Of a stretch of DNA of 64,000 nucleotides, positions 21,670 to 34,494 are shown piece by piece. Source of the DNA: Saururus chinensis (Eukaryota > Streptophyta > Magnoliopsida > Piperales > Saururaceae); assembly GCA_035235625.1 (NCBI GenBank), contig CP141148.1, positions 30,319,057-30,383,056 of the forward strand, given 5' to 3'. Under the pieces are notes generated by a model that saw only the letters and a list, made by a program, of their open reading frames with translations, was not told the origin of the DNA and ran no database searches. A program made the translations under genes and the position numbers. Each line of letters starts with the position of its first letter. The stretch's first letter is position 1.

Positions 21670-23113
21670 ATGGGAAGGCCACATGCACTGGTCATCCCAT
21701 TCCCGGCCCAAGGCCATGTTATGCCCCTCATGGAGCTCTCACACCGCCTGGTCGACCATGGGTTCGTTGTCACCTTTGCCAACGCGAAGGCTGAAAACGA
21801 CCGAATCACGGCCGCGCTGAACAGGAATAGGCACGAGCACGGGGGCCGCCTGCACCTCGTCGCCATCCCTGACTGGGTCGGGCCGGAGGCGGGCTGGGAT
21901 GGTGTATGGGAAGATGTTCACAGTGTCGTGCCGGGCAGACTGGAGTTGCTTATTCGGAAGATCAATGAGGAGGAAGACAAGATCAGCTGTGTCATTGCTG
22001 ACATGTTCATGGTGTCGGCACTCACTGTTGCCTACAAGCTTGGTATTAAGAGAGCAGCCTTCTGTTTCACGTCCATGGGGGCATTGGCGCCCATTCTTCA
22101 CATTCCCAAGATGATCCAAGAAGGCATCATTGACGCCAATGGCAAGAACATGATCATGTCATTCCATTGTTTTTGATCTGTGGTGCACGTAGCTTTCATA
22201 TAATTCCATTTGTTGGTGTCTTTTCACAGGAATTCCAACGAAGGAAGAGCCATTTCGTCTGTCTCCGACCATGCCAGAGATGAAACCATGCCATTTATAC
22301 TGGTATAGCAACCCCGACCAGGTGGAGGGGGAGCTCATGTACAAGATGATACTCAAGAACAACAAGCTCATGAGACTTGCCGATTGGATCCTCTGCAATT
22401 CCTTCTACGATATCGAGCCGTCGGCCTTCGACCTGATTCCCCGAGCGGTGCCGATAGGCCCCCTACTCTCCCAGCATAGAAGCCATCACCGGCCGGCGGG
22501 CCACTTCTGGGCCGAGGACTTGACCTGCATTAAATGGCTCGACCGGCAGCCAGCGGGCTCGGTCGTGTACGCCGCCTTTGGAAGTTTAGCCGTCCTCTCC
22601 GAGCGCCAACTCCACGAGTTTTCGCTGGGGCTGGAGCTCATGGGCCGGCCGTTTCTGTGGGTGGTGAGGCCTGACCTCATGGACGGCTCGGCCGCCACCT
22701 TCCCGAACGGGTTCCAAGAAAAGGTTGCAAAGAGGGGGAAATTGGTCACCTGGTCCCCACAGCAGAAGGTGCTTGCACACCCTTCCATTGCTTGTTTCAT
22801 CACCCACTGTGGTTGGAACTCCACCACTGAAGGGCTGAGCAGTGGTCTTCCTTTCCTGTGCTGGCCCTACTTCACTGACCAGTTTCTTCATCAGAGCTAT
22901 ATATGTGATGTTTGGAAAGTGGGACTGGCGTTTGATCAAGACAAAGATGGGATTGTCACCAAAGAGGAGGTCAAGAGGAAGGTAGAAAGTATCATTTGTA
23001 ACGAAAAAGCGAAGGCGAGGGCGCTGGAGTTCAAGAAGATGGTGGACAAGACTGTTAGCAAGGAAGGGGCTTCCTATAAAAAATTTGAGGATTTTGTTAA
23101 GACCTTGATGTAG
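21670..23113 (+). CDS. UDP-glycosyltransferase, family 83-like, two exons with a GC-AG intron
   Basis: Exon 1 is 21670-22141 and exon 2 is 22230-23113; joined they give 451 aa, near the usual 450-465. The 88-nt intron 22142-22229 starts GCAAGAA and ends TTTTCACAG. This is the only phase-consistent join I found, restoring DANG-IPTKEEPFRLSP. Without splicing, translation stops at 22176. Motifs: MGRPHALVIPFPAQGHVMPL with catalytic His16, CVIADMF with Asp111, and a 44-residue PSPG box at 332-375 from WSPQQKVLAHP to YFTDQ (Gln375, glucose type). The opening and overall pattern match UGT83A1-type enzymes, whose substrates are mostly unknown (phenolics or monolignols have been suggested). The start is the ATG of MGRPH; an upstream in-frame TTG is not a plausible start. 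Same strand as the UGT84-like gene 2.7 kb upstream, but too distant in sequence for a recent tandem copy. Confidence 0.9.
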
Positions 23114-24239
23114 AAATTTTCCTTTAATTGTTGGTCGACCGAAAATCTGATCAAGAACTTGAAATAAGCGATGTATTAGATCTAATGGATCCAAATACAT
23201 TTGGTTTTTCTTGCTTGTATATTTCCTTTTGTGTCAGATTCAATGTATCACTTCACCCAATTTTATGACCTCTTCTTATTACTCTCTACCCCCAAGTGTC
23301 TCCCCTTCTATATTCTCTCCCTGAACATGAAAAACGCTTCCTATTCAACAGCTCTTGTAGATTCTTTTGTTTCACACTTCAACTGCTTCCCTTCCATAGA
23401 CTTCTTTTGTACTGCTCTTTGATTGAGCCCTGGACAGACATAGGTCGGTCTAACAATAGATTTCTAGTAGACCAATATTTAAATTCTCTTTATATTTTTC
23501 AAATCCCAACTCTTGAAAACAATTAGTTCTAGTCTGAAATTTTGGGTAGACCACTGGACATTAATTGATCGCTCGTAATTAAAATCAGAAGTGCAACTAT
23601 GTCGGTGTATCTATTGATTCGGACCACTTTTGAAATTCCCTTTGTAATATTCAACTTTACAATTGCACTGGTTGTTCTGAAACATCAATATTGGTATCCT
23701 GATTGCTTCGACCGTTCTTCAGAAGTTTTCAACATTTTCAATTGTAGTGGTGGTGGATCTGAAGGGTTCCACTGGTTGGCTAAAGTACGATTGATTGCAA
23801 TTGATAATTGTTTTTAATCTTCCTGCAAAAACAACATACTCCGTTTCCACAAGATCAAGTGAATAGCTTTTTGAAAAGCCATCAAATATGTAAGTTCTGC
23901 ATTGCAATAATCGAAACATAAGATTGAATGAATCAAACTCTCACCATCCTGTTGATTTCTCTCAAAATTTCCCAAAGGTGCATGAAAGAAATTTGTAATA
24001 GAACCACTCTATTTGTCGCAATAAAAACCCTTCTCCTACTCTGATTTCGTCATTTCAATGTCCTTATATAGATGTTTAAGTCAATTTAAGTCTTTTTTTA
24101 ATAGGAAACATACTTCTCTCTGAATGACTAATTTCTAGTATGCACGAGACAAACGTATTGATTGTTATATGTATTGTTAACAATCCCTGGCAAACCAATC
24201 AAACATTTTGACAATGTAATGGATTGCTTATTGTAATGG
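23114..24239. other. UGT83-like 3' flank and AT-rich intergenic DNA
   Basis: The first 100-200 bp probably carry the 3' untranslated region. The rest has only short open frames with no known motif. Confidence 0.4.
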
Positions 24240-25828
24240 CACTACAAAACGAAGACTTTTGGTGAGGCTTTTAAGAGTTGCTAATAGTTCTAAAAATGTC
24301 ACTAATGACTATTAGTTACACTTACTAAGAGTCGATAAAAGTCCAATCACTAATGCTCATTAGTGATACATAAACAAAGTGTTGTTAATAGTCAAACTAT
24401 TTGCGACGCTTGGCGTCACAATTACCTAGGTTAGTAGCGACACTTTATCATAAGTGTTGCTAATAAATTTATTTTATTTATCTTTAAAACAAAAGATATA
24501 ATTAAAAAATATATTTATCTCTCTCTTTACTCTTTCTCTCCTCTCTCTCCTCCCTCTCTCTACACTCTCTCTCCTCCCTCCCTTTCTATACTCTCTCTTC
24601 TCTCTCTCCTCAATCTCTCTCTCTCCCCTCTATCTCTCTTCACTCTCTGTCTCTACACTCTCTCTCTTCTCTATACTCTCTCTCTCCTCTCTTCTCTCTC
24701 TCCTCTCCTCTCTCTTTATGCACATCTCTCTTCTCTCTCTCTTTTATTATAAATTTTATTTTAAAATTAATAAATAAAATTAAATAAAATATATTAATGA
24801 TACAATTTCACCAGCACTAATATTTTTTATTTTCAATTTTTTTATTTTTAAATATAATAATATAATAAAAATCCTAAAAAATATAAATTAATTTCTTCCC
24901 CCTCTCTCTTCTCTCTTTAGCTCCTCATCTCTCTCTTTCTTCACTCTCTTTCTATCTCTCACACAGTTACATGTGTAAATGTGAACCCCAGCTCTAAGAA
25001 GTGAGGATAAAGTAGGGGAATTTTATTTATTATTTATTATATATATATATAAATATTAAATATTAAATAAAATATATTATATTTGAGAAATTTATTTTTA
25101 AATTAATTTAATATTTATTTATATATACAAGTAGCAAATATTAAATAAAATATATTATATTTAAGAAATTTATTTTTAAATTATTTTAATATTTATTTAT
25201 TACATAAAATTAATTAATAAATTCATTAGCGACGCTAATAGAAGATTCACTAATAGTTGTATTATCAGCGACGATTTTAACAAAGCATCGCTTATAAGCT
25301 TAATTTTTTTCAAAAAATAAATTTATTTTATTTACAAAGCTTTATTAAAAGCGACACTAATAATATAACTATTAGTGACACTTATAATAAACATTGCTAA
25401 TAGTTGTGTTATTAGCAATGATTGATAAAAGTTTCACTAAACGTTATATGTTTTATATAAAAAAAAATCTACTATTACTGATATTTTTTTGTTAAGCGTT
25501 GCTAATAGCACTAATATTAGCGACACTTTTAAAAAAGCATCGCTATTTTTAAAACTATTAGTGATATTTTTTTGAAGCATTGCTAATAGTGCAAATATTA
25601 GTGATATTTATTATAAAGCGTCGCTAATAGTTGTAATACTAGCGACACTTTTTTATATATTATTCAACGTCGCTAATAGATATACTATTAGTGACGCTTG
25701 ATAAAAAGCATCGGTAATAGTTAATTTTTTTGCAACACTTTTCTAAGTGTCGCAAGTAGTAGTTTTGAGCAATGTTTTTCATTGCGTCGCCAATAAGAAC
25801 ATCACTAATAATATATTTTGTTGTAGTG
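24240..25828. mobile_element. CACTA-type non-autonomous transposon (1.6 kb)
   Basis: The left end CACTACAAAACGAAG and the right end ATTTTGTTGTAGTG are CACTA inverted repeats. The flanking triplets TGG and TAG agree at 2 of 3 positions. Both arms are filled with variants of TATTAGCGACGCTT and AAGCGTCGCTAATA, the subterminal repeats where CACTA transposase binds. The middle holds a long CT-rich tract (24515-24750) and AT-rich DNA. No transposase is encoded. Confidence 0.8.
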
Positions 25829-26676
25829 TAGGCCCAACAAAACTTGTTCTAATTGATCTTTTCTATTGGATGATCAATCGTTTAATGTCATAGAGAAAAT
25901 ATCAAACTTCATTACAGACCAATCGATCATTGCTTAAGAATGATTGATCCCTTATGAACTATTTTGTGATTTTTTTCCTTTTATCTAATCCTTTGCTAAC
26001 ACACATAAGTTATAATCAATAAAATCTAAGTGTTTGTGACGGTGTGTATGTGATATTTACCTCTTTTTTAAAAAACTTCAATCTCTCTTCATAGTCTTAC
26101 AACTTTAATTTTCAAAGCATGTCTACTCCAATTATTCTAGACATTTAATTCCAAATTTAACTCGATACGTTACTAATCTAATTAGATTTTACAAGACTTA
26201 GTTACACACTCAAATAGGCATATTTGTTATCATCAAAATATAACCAGTACATACATATGTCACATATTCTTATGGTCCCTTTAGAATTAGGGCCAAGAAA
26301 GTAAAATTAACAACCTTTATATAATTGTCTACTATAAGAAAAGAAATAATTCACTAACTAAATAAGTTTTATATTTATAATATTTGAAAATTATATGAAG
26401 AATTTTGTAAGGAAACCAAAAGGTCCTAGAGCTTTTTTGGATGGACAAGAGAATACAATAAGTAGAATATGAATAAAAAAACTAGCAAAATTTATTCATT
26501 GGAAAAAGGAGCAATAAGGCTCTATATTGAGTATTGGACAACCAACCTTTAATAAAGGAGCAGGGGACAAGATTATCAGTCTACATAGTAGAACATGCAC
26601 GAAAAAAAATTAGACATCCATACAATAACTTTTGCATCCATAAAATGCATTCCACAACAAATTTTTTAGTAGTTAG
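25829..26676. other. AT-rich DNA, no gene seen
   Basis: Flanks of the CACTA element and of the gypsy LTR. No open frame or repeat end could be assigned. Confidence 0.4.
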
Positions 26677-29600
26677 TGTCATGCCTTGCACACGCTACCA
26701 TTGACCCGAACTCGCTCTAAAGAGTAAGCGGCACGCGGCATGACTAAGTAGAGTTGGAGTTACAAAAAACTTAACCCATCCTTGGGAGAACACACGATGG
26801 AGTAAGCACACAAGCCCTTTTTACAAAAGCAAATAGAACAAAATAGAGGACTACTAATTAATGTCTTGGTCCACACATACCCACATCAACTAGTTATCTC
26901 ATAAAATAAGCCAATAATGGATAAACATAGTGTTAAATAAATCAAATGTATAAGTTCAACATGTAATAAACAAACTAACATAGCCCTATGCAACCATAGA
27001 CCCAAACAAAGTATGTGGCATTTCTCGTGCTCAACATAGATCTCATGTGAAGCCCTTCTATGGCACAATATGTAGCCCCAAAACAAAACCACAAAACAAA
27101 AAGGGATCAACTTAGCTCAACAAGGGTTTTAATATGAAAAGTAAACTCATAATAATATCGCAAGCATCAACATAACATTCATCACATATTCACCACACCA
27201 ATTCATCATGGGACATATCACATATATCCATGTCACCTGTGCATCATATTATAATCTACATTTCATAAACATATACTCATGCCACATGTGCATCATGTAA
27301 TACATTTCATATACACATATTTGTGCCACCTCCATATCATATAACACATTCCACATACACATAATTATGCCACTTACATATCATGACATATAACTCATTC
27401 CGTAATACATAATCATGCCACCTGCATATCATGATATAACCCATATTCCATAAGTACATAATTATGCCACCTATGCATCATTTGTTCATCCAAGCTCATA
27501 AACATATACACATCATGTGTAATCATATGAATTTCATTATAACAATCACATCCAACATAAATCAAATCTCAATATTCATATAATGCATAACCATATCTCA
27601 ATATAAATATTCACCCTGCAAAATCAAGTGCATCCATCACACACCATCCTGCATATTCATGTAAATCAATTCTATAATCACTTGTGTAACATAAACATTA
27701 TTATTCTTACACATCCAATGTTAATGAGCATCATATTCATACACATACATACGTCAACTGATGAATGTCTCACAATTGAGAAATAACCCTACTTAATCGG
27801 TCGATGCATAAGCAGACCTACTCATCCCGAACAATCCCTAATGGGGAAGGTCCAAATTCTTAAAAGGAAAATAAAGAAGTTTGGGTAAGATCCCTAATGG
27901 GTAAAATACTCCATAGTAAGCCGGTGCACACGGATAAACCAACCTAGATTTTCAGAGTCTAGAAAACTCAACAATTTAACTCATTATAGCGTTCCGCTCT
28001 TCTCACCTGGGGAGGAAACCTGTCCTCAAAGGAACATAAAACCTTATCCATTGGATGTAAAACCCCATCCTTTTGGACATAAAATCGATTTGATAAACCT
28101 CCGAACGACTAATTTGGCAACAAATGACATTCAATTTCATCCAATCAATCAATCACGGCTAATCACAATTAATCATTTCTTATAAATTGTTTTGATGATG
28201 CATGCAACATGATACATTCGTAAGCAAAGTCTAATGAATATAAACATGATTAAACATTCTCAAATCAGTCCCTATGAGCATGCAACATAGTCCTTTTGTG
28301 ACAAATAAAATCATGTAGTCATAAACAAGAATATACATATGCATGGTGGTCTTTATACTTAAGCTAAAATTTGTGTAAGCATACATAAATTATTATGGTT
28401 AAGACCTACTGGAATCATAGAGCAATCATGAAGAAATCATCAAATATGAATTAGAAACAAGTAGAATATCATACTAAAACTAAACAAGTATAGTCATATT
28501 CATGTTTAAGCTAAAACATAATTTAAAGATGGTTCATAAAGAATTTGATTTATGACAAGAGAACAAGAAATTACCAAACATACACAAAAAATAGCCTACT
28601 TCACAAAACTGTAGCACAAGCATCGGAACGCACTGTTAGACTATTCGAATGTTTGGCCTTTCAAAAGGCTAGATAGCCCGTTAGAATGGCTGATTGTTCT
28701 AATGGCAGTTCAGCCTATTCAATCGGCCGAAATAGTTCACTTTTCTAGTTCATCTTCCTTCTAAAATTCAAACCCAAAATATTCCAAAATTTAAGATAAA
28801 TTTAAAATTCACCATAGAACATCATATATTCAAAATATCACCCTAAAACATGATAGATCTAATCATTTTCATGCTTAATCATAAGAAAATTATCATAAAT
28901 TGCATGCTTTTAACAAATCACCGTTAAACCTCAAAATGAAGAACTCATATAAATCCATAATCTTGCTTTCAAATAGATAAAACCACACAAGATAAAAATC
29001 TCTTACTTCTATGAAGCCTTTGGATCTACGAAAAAGTTTTAATCCTCAAGAAATTCTACCCAAAAATTAGGGTTTTTATTATGACTTAATTAATATTAAC
29101 TAATAGACTCAAATCAACTTGAAAATAGATAGATCTAGGATATCCTTTGGTTGAAAATGAAAATCACATAATTTGAGTTTTAAATGAAAATTAAAAAAAG
29201 ATTTTTAATGAAAGAAATCAAGAATCAAAATTGGAGAAATGAAGATAAGAATTATTAAAACCAAAATCGAAAGATTAGGGGTGATTAAGGAAAGAAAGCA
29301 TACTTTAATTGGATTTTTCTCTTTGAAAAATGGGGGTAGAGCACTCCCTTCCTCCTAACACAACTCTTCCCTATTTAGGCAAATAGGTTAGGGTTTCCTT
29401 TTATACTAAGGGTTTTAGGTTGTGTTTAAGGATAGTTGGGCTAGATAATAGGTCGAATTGCCTTAAGTGGCTAATTAGGGTTATTTTTTGTCCAAAATAA
29501 ATCTAATCACCCAAACCCACTAAAATAAAATAATAGAAAAAAAGAGGGTCAAGTGGGTCACACGTTATCCAACATGGACGTGGGGCCTACGATGGGGTTT

Positions 29601-29824
29601 GCTTTCATAATCAAGGAAAAATTAAAATAAAATGTCATAAAATCAGTAAAAATTGAATAAGTCAAGATTGACACTATTACTTATAAAAATGAAATTAAAC
29701 CTTATTAGAGCCATAATTACTAACCCATAACCCAAAAAATCAAGTCAAACTAGCAAACAAACAAAACCACATAAATTCACCTAATTAAAAGGAAATTAAA
29801 CCAAATAAAATTAGAGATCTTGCA
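26677..29824 (-). repeat. LTR family B, full 3' LTR of a gypsy (Tekay/Del-like) element, 3.1 kb
   Basis: On the minus strand it opens TGCAAGATCTCTAATTTT at 29824 and ends GGCATGACA at 26677. It is preceded on that strand (29825-29870) by ATTTTGAGGACAAAATTCC and a purine-rich AAGGTAGGTAGGA, the usual end of a plant gypsy coding region followed by its polypurine tract. Integrase sequence comes just before that. This fixes it as a 3' LTR. Part of it recurs at 1858-3664 and 40296-42608. Within it, 27190-27540 is a decayed array around CATGCCACCTGTGCATCAT. Confidence 0.75.
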
Positions 29825-30311
29825 TCCTACCTACCTTATAGGAATTTTGTCCTCAAAATTCGCTATCTACCAGCAGTGAAAAGATGCGGATACTTCTCCT
29901 TCACTTCGTCCTCATGCTTCCACATGGCCTCTTTTACATTGTATTTTGCCATATAACCTTCACCAACGGGATAACTTTGTGTCTAGGAGTTTTCTCCTTG
30001 TCCAATATTCGCATCAGTGACTCAACATAAGATAGATCATCCCTTACCTCCAACGGTTTAAAATCTAGCACGTAGGATAGATCTAGCTCATACTTCTGAA
30101 GAAGAGAAATGTGGAACACGTTATGAATGTTCGCGAGCTGAGGGGGTAGGGCCACTCGATATGCCACAGTGCCAATGCGCCCGAGGACTTTGAAGGGTCT
30201 AATAAATCAAGGAGATAGTTTCCCCCTCTTGCCAAAATGTACCACACCACAGGAAGGCAAGATTTTCAAGAACATATGATCACCCACATCGAATTCTTGG
30301 TCTCTCCGGCT
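29825..30311 (-). pseudogene. Ty3/gypsy integrase C-terminal remnant
   Basis: The minus frame from about 30311 gives GDHMFLKILPSCGVVHFGKR, a stop after KLSP, then GRIGTVAYRVALPPQLANIH, NVFHISLLQKY and a proline/arginine-rich end. This is the well-known C-terminal part of gypsy integrases (GPFEIL..VAYRLALP..NVFHVS). One stop and a frame change kill it. The upstream gag, protease and RT are absent because a CACTA-type end begins at 30312. It belongs to the LTR at 26677-29824. Confidence 0.85.
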
Positions 30312-30561
30312 CTCACTACAACAAAATGTACTATTAGCGACACAACACTAAGCGTCGCTAAAAACTAATAGTGGTGACACATACAAAAGCGTTGCAAAAA
30401 AAAAACTATTAGCGACGCTTAATATTAAGCATCGCTAATAGTCATCTATTAGCGTTAGCGATGCTTAATCTAAAGCATCGCTAATACCAATCCTATTAGT
30501 GACGCTTTATATTATGTGTCGCTAATAGTTATGTTATTAGCGACGCTTTGAACAAGAGTTA

Positions 30562-30592
<31 letters not shown>

Positions 30593-32033
30593 TACTTTTA
30601 AAAAAAATTTAAAACTATTAGCGACACTTTTTTCTTAAATGTCACTACTAGTTTTAACAATAGTTCTAAATTTAAAATAATAAATTAAAAATTTAAAACT
30701 ATTAGCAACAACTGTAAGCACGCATCGCTAATAGTATTAATAATAGCAACGCTTGTAAACAAGCATCGCGACGTATGTAGACAAGCATCGCTAATATCAT
30801 TATTAATTAATTTTAATTAATAAATAATTATTTAATAAATATAAAATTATATTAAATAAATTTTTTAAATATAATATATTTTCTTCAATATTGACTATTT
30901 ATATAAATAATAAATAAATATTAAATTTTAAATAAATGGTACTGTCAATAATAGATTAAACTTTTACTATTTAAATATAATATATTTTATTTTTAATTTT
31001 TCTTATTAATTTTAAGATATAATTTATAATAAAAGAGAGAGTGAGAGGAGAGAGAGAAAGGGGAAGAGAGAGAGCTAGGGAGATCGAGCGAGAGAGAGAC
31101 TAAGGGGAGAGAGAGGGAGGAGAGAGAGACTAAGGGGAGAGAGAGGAAGAGAGAGAGAGGAGGGGAGAGAGAGGAATAGAAAGAGAGGAGAGACAGAGAG
31201 GAGGGGAGACAAAGGAGGAGGAGGGGAGACAGAGGAGAGACAGAGAGGATGGGAGAGAGACAAAGAGGAGGGGAGAGAGAGGGGGGAGATTATTTTTATT
31301 TTTTTTAAAATATTAGCAACGCATATATGTATGTGTCACTAATAACTCTATGTATTAGCAACACATACATTTATGTGTCGCTAATATCATTTTTTTATTT
31401 TTAAAAAAATAAAATTAAAACAGATAGAGAGAGGAGGGAGGGGAGAGAGAGGGAGAGGGAGAGAGTGAGGAGGGAGGAGAGAGAGAGAGGAGAGAGGAGA
31501 GAGAGGAAAGGGAGAGAGGAAAGAGAGGGGGAGATTATTTTATTTTATTAAAGTAATAGCGATGCATATACGTATGCGTCGCTAATAACTCTAGATATTA
31601 GCGATGCATACGTGAATGCATCGCTAGTAGTATAGTGTATTAGCGACATATAGAGATATACGTCGCTAATACACTATATTATTAGCGCATTTTTTTTATT
31701 TTAAAAAAATTAAAATTAAAATTGATAGAGAGAGAGGGAGGAGAGAGGGGGAGAGAGGGAGGGAAGAGAGATTGGAGAGACAGAGAGGAGGGGAGAGAGG
31801 GGGGAAGAGAGATAGGATGAGGAGAGAGAGAAGATAGAGGGTGAGGGGAGAGAGAAAGAGAGAGGGAGGAAGGGTAGATAGAGCGGGGAGAGAAAGGAGA
31901 TAGAGAAGATAGAGAGCAGGGAGATTATTTTTATATTTTTTTTAAAAAGTATTAGCGATGCATATACGTATGCGTCGCTAATAACTCCAGGTAGTAGTGA
32001 TGCATATTTGTATGCGTCGCTAAGAGTATAGTG
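30312..32033. mobile_element. CACTA-type element with purine-rich tracts (right end uncertain)
   Basis: It starts CACTACAACAAAATG at 30312 and continues with arrays of ATTAGCGACGC and GCGTCGCTAAT variants. Three GA-rich tracts (31030-31290, 31420-31530 and 31725-31920) are separated by more of these arrays. The right edge is placed at ...GTATAGTG (32033) where the motifs stop; the flanking triplets TCT and TTT do not match fully. A 30-bp AT microsatellite lies near 30565. No transposase was seen. Confidence 0.6.
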
Positions 32034-32079
32034 TTTCTTCTACTATTAACAAATAGGCCTTTTATCAAGGTTCTGGCTT

Positions 32080-34494
32080 TCCAGTTATCTTGAAACTAAG
32101 AATGAAGAAGAATAACTCAGTTTTCTGATGTCAAAGATCAGAACGGTGCCGTAATGATAGAGCATACTAAGCAGAATTATCTCTTGAAACAAGGAATAAA
32201 GGAGAATAACTCAGTTTTCTGATGTCAAAGATCGGAACGGTGCCGCAATGACAAAGCATACTAATCAGAATTACCTCGTTAGGGATGATGGGAGAAAAAT
32301 TACAGGCACTCATGAAATAAAATACATAAGAGGGAAAAATCACTCAAGAGGCGACTAAGACAAAGGCTTGAGAAGACTTCTTTCTTTTTCTCTTTCTTTC
32401 TTCGGTCCCCTTCAAATGTGGGAAGAGCCCCATATTGATAGAGGGAGGGAAGGGGGGGGCTTGGGTTGGTGAAGTTGGTAGGTTGCATGTTCACCATGTG
32501 TTACGTGGGGAAGAGTTAGGTGGGGGTCTACCTAACTTTTGGAAGTAGCCCATATTCATTCTGCCCATATTCGTTCTTCACGTGTTTCTTTATTGGGCAT
32601 CATGCACATCGTGCACGTGCTTTATCTAGAGCCATCCGTGTCATAGTCACTGGACGAATGGTAGGGATTTGGGTCTTGTGAGTCCCAATCTCGAGTAGGC
32701 GTGAGACGGTATGCGCTGACAAAAGCATCCAATCCTTGCAGATAAAGGTCTCGACCACCGCTAGCAAAAGGGTACGCCATTATGTGCGACAGGATGTCCA
32801 CATAGTATACTCCGTTCAGGCTTGCCATGTGGAGCATGAAGTCATAGAAGTCATTCGAACACTAGTGATAGTTTTGTGACAAATCAATATTTGTCCATTG
32901 GAGGACTCTGACTGGTTCGCTGATGTATGGGACGAAGAAATTTACATCGGGAGTGGTGACAAAATCCTGTGGGTGATGGAGGCTGATCTGGACAAAAGTG
33001 TTGTCAACTTCGTTCAGCAAGGTCCGCCATTGCTGAATAGGGAAGAACCATTCCAATAGCGTTTTTACTCCGAAGGCATGATCGGAGAGGTTTCGGCGGA
33101 CCTGGATCTAGAAGAGGTAGGCTGACAGGTGTCCAACATTGAAAAAAATGGAGATATGCCATTTTTCAATTAGGTACCATAGGAGGCAAAGGACTTCTTT
33201 AGGGCAATAGTAGTAATTTCGAAACCCGAAAGGGCAGAGATAGGCATAGTCAGGGTGCGGGATTTGGAAGAAAACAGGTTCATTTCGGACTAAGTGAACT
33301 TTAAGGTAGGCCGTGATTGAGGTGGTAGTCCGGAGTGGAAAAGTGAAGGTGGCCAGTAAGTTGAGGAGTTCTGGAGGGAGGTTTTTACATTCTTCAATAG
33401 GGAGTAGGTCAAGGAACAAGTTTTGCTGTGGCGAAATGGATGGTTGGGAAGGCCGTAGGCGGGAGAGAAAATCAGCAAGAATATTGTCCTTTCCTTTAAT
33501 CTTTTTCACCTCAAACTTCCATTGGGAAAACCAATCATGCCAGCATAAAAGCTGTGCATTAGGTAGCTATTTTTGCTTGAAGTGTAGCATCTGAGGGAAA
33601 ACACTCATATCCATTTCCACGGTAAATTCATGACCTATTAAAAAGAATTGGAACTTAGTAACAACCATTTTTACCGCAAGGATCTCCTTGTATGTGCTAT
33701 GGTAGTGCTGCTCGGAGGGTTTAAAGGATCCACTCTTGTAGCCACAGAGATGTCTCTTCTGAGTTTTATCAAGGACGAACAGTGCTGCTCCCCAAGAATG
33801 ATCACTAGCATCTGTCTGTAAAATATGATGCTGGTGGGGGGGACAGGATTTGCAGTGGTGGCAACCTTGGAATAATCCCCTTGATAGCTTTGATGGCTTT
33901 CATATGTTTCTCAGACCAAGGGGGTGGAGCTTTCCAAAGGAGTTCCGATAGGGTTGCTCTGTGCTTCATTATATGGGGAATAAAATTTGAAACATAATTC
34001 AAAACACCGAGGAATGTTTGAACTTGTTTCTGGGACAATGATTCTTCAGGAAAATCCTTGAGCTTTCCTGCAATATGGGTCAAAAGAATATATTTGCCAT
34101 TACGGATTTCTATTCCAAGGAAATCAATGTCCGGTGTGCACAGGACAATCTTGTTTTCGACGAGTATGATGTCGTAACTATAGCAGATAGAATGAAATTC
34201 TTGTAGAAGTTGTAAGTGCTCTTCCTTTGTTATGGAAAAAAGGAGAATATCATTGATATAGACAAGTGCCGAATGGAGCAGAGGACGAAAAATTTTCACC
34301 ATAATTTTTTGAAAAATAGAGGGTGTCGTCTTTAGTCCAAATGGAAGGATTGTCCATTGATAGTGAGCATTAGGAATGATGAAGGCGGTCTTCTCTCTAT
34401 CATCAGGATGAATGCTAATTTGCCAAAATCCGGCTTTCAAGTCAAACTTAGAGAAAACCTTGGCATCTGCAATTTGCTCAAAAAGGCTCATCTG
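32080..34494 (-). pseudogene. Endogenous pararetrovirus (Caulimoviridae-like) remnant: RT, RNase H and C-terminal region
   Basis: Minus-strand frames show, in order, a reverse transcriptase part (34494 to about 33830) with FSKFDLKAGFWQI and LPFGLKTTPSIFQ, an RNase H part (about 33800-33480), and a further tail in separate frames at 33108-33509, 32862-33056 and 32622-32837. The pattern QVQTFLGVLNYVSNFIPH with a short IHPDDREKTAF block fits caulimovirid RTs better than gypsy RTs. In the active-site region the usual YxDD reads YIND. Stops and frame changes break it near 33800, 33570, 33100 and 32860. Movement, coat and protease parts are missing, because the 5' side meets unrelated LTR sequence at 34495. 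It is an old, inactive integrated copy. The genus is not decided; florendovirus-like is a guess. Confidence 0.75.
32092..32278. repeat. 93-bp tandem duplication beside the pararetrovirus remnant
   Basis: Two units start at 32092 and 32185. They share AATAACTCAGTTTTCTGATG, then TCAAAGATC and GGAACGGTGCCG or a variant, then CATACTAA and CAGAATTA. It lies beyond the last viral-like frame, where the viral intergenic region would be expected. Confidence 0.8.

Noticed and set aside
21649..22176. Exon 1 of the UGT83-like gene as a 175-aa free-standing protein
   Set aside because: It starts at TTG and ends by reading into the intron; the real start is ATG 21670 and exon 2 follows in phase.
17442..23113. 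The two UGT genes as a recent tandem duplication
   Set aside because: They differ in exon number, base composition and family-specific motifs; they belong to different UGT families.
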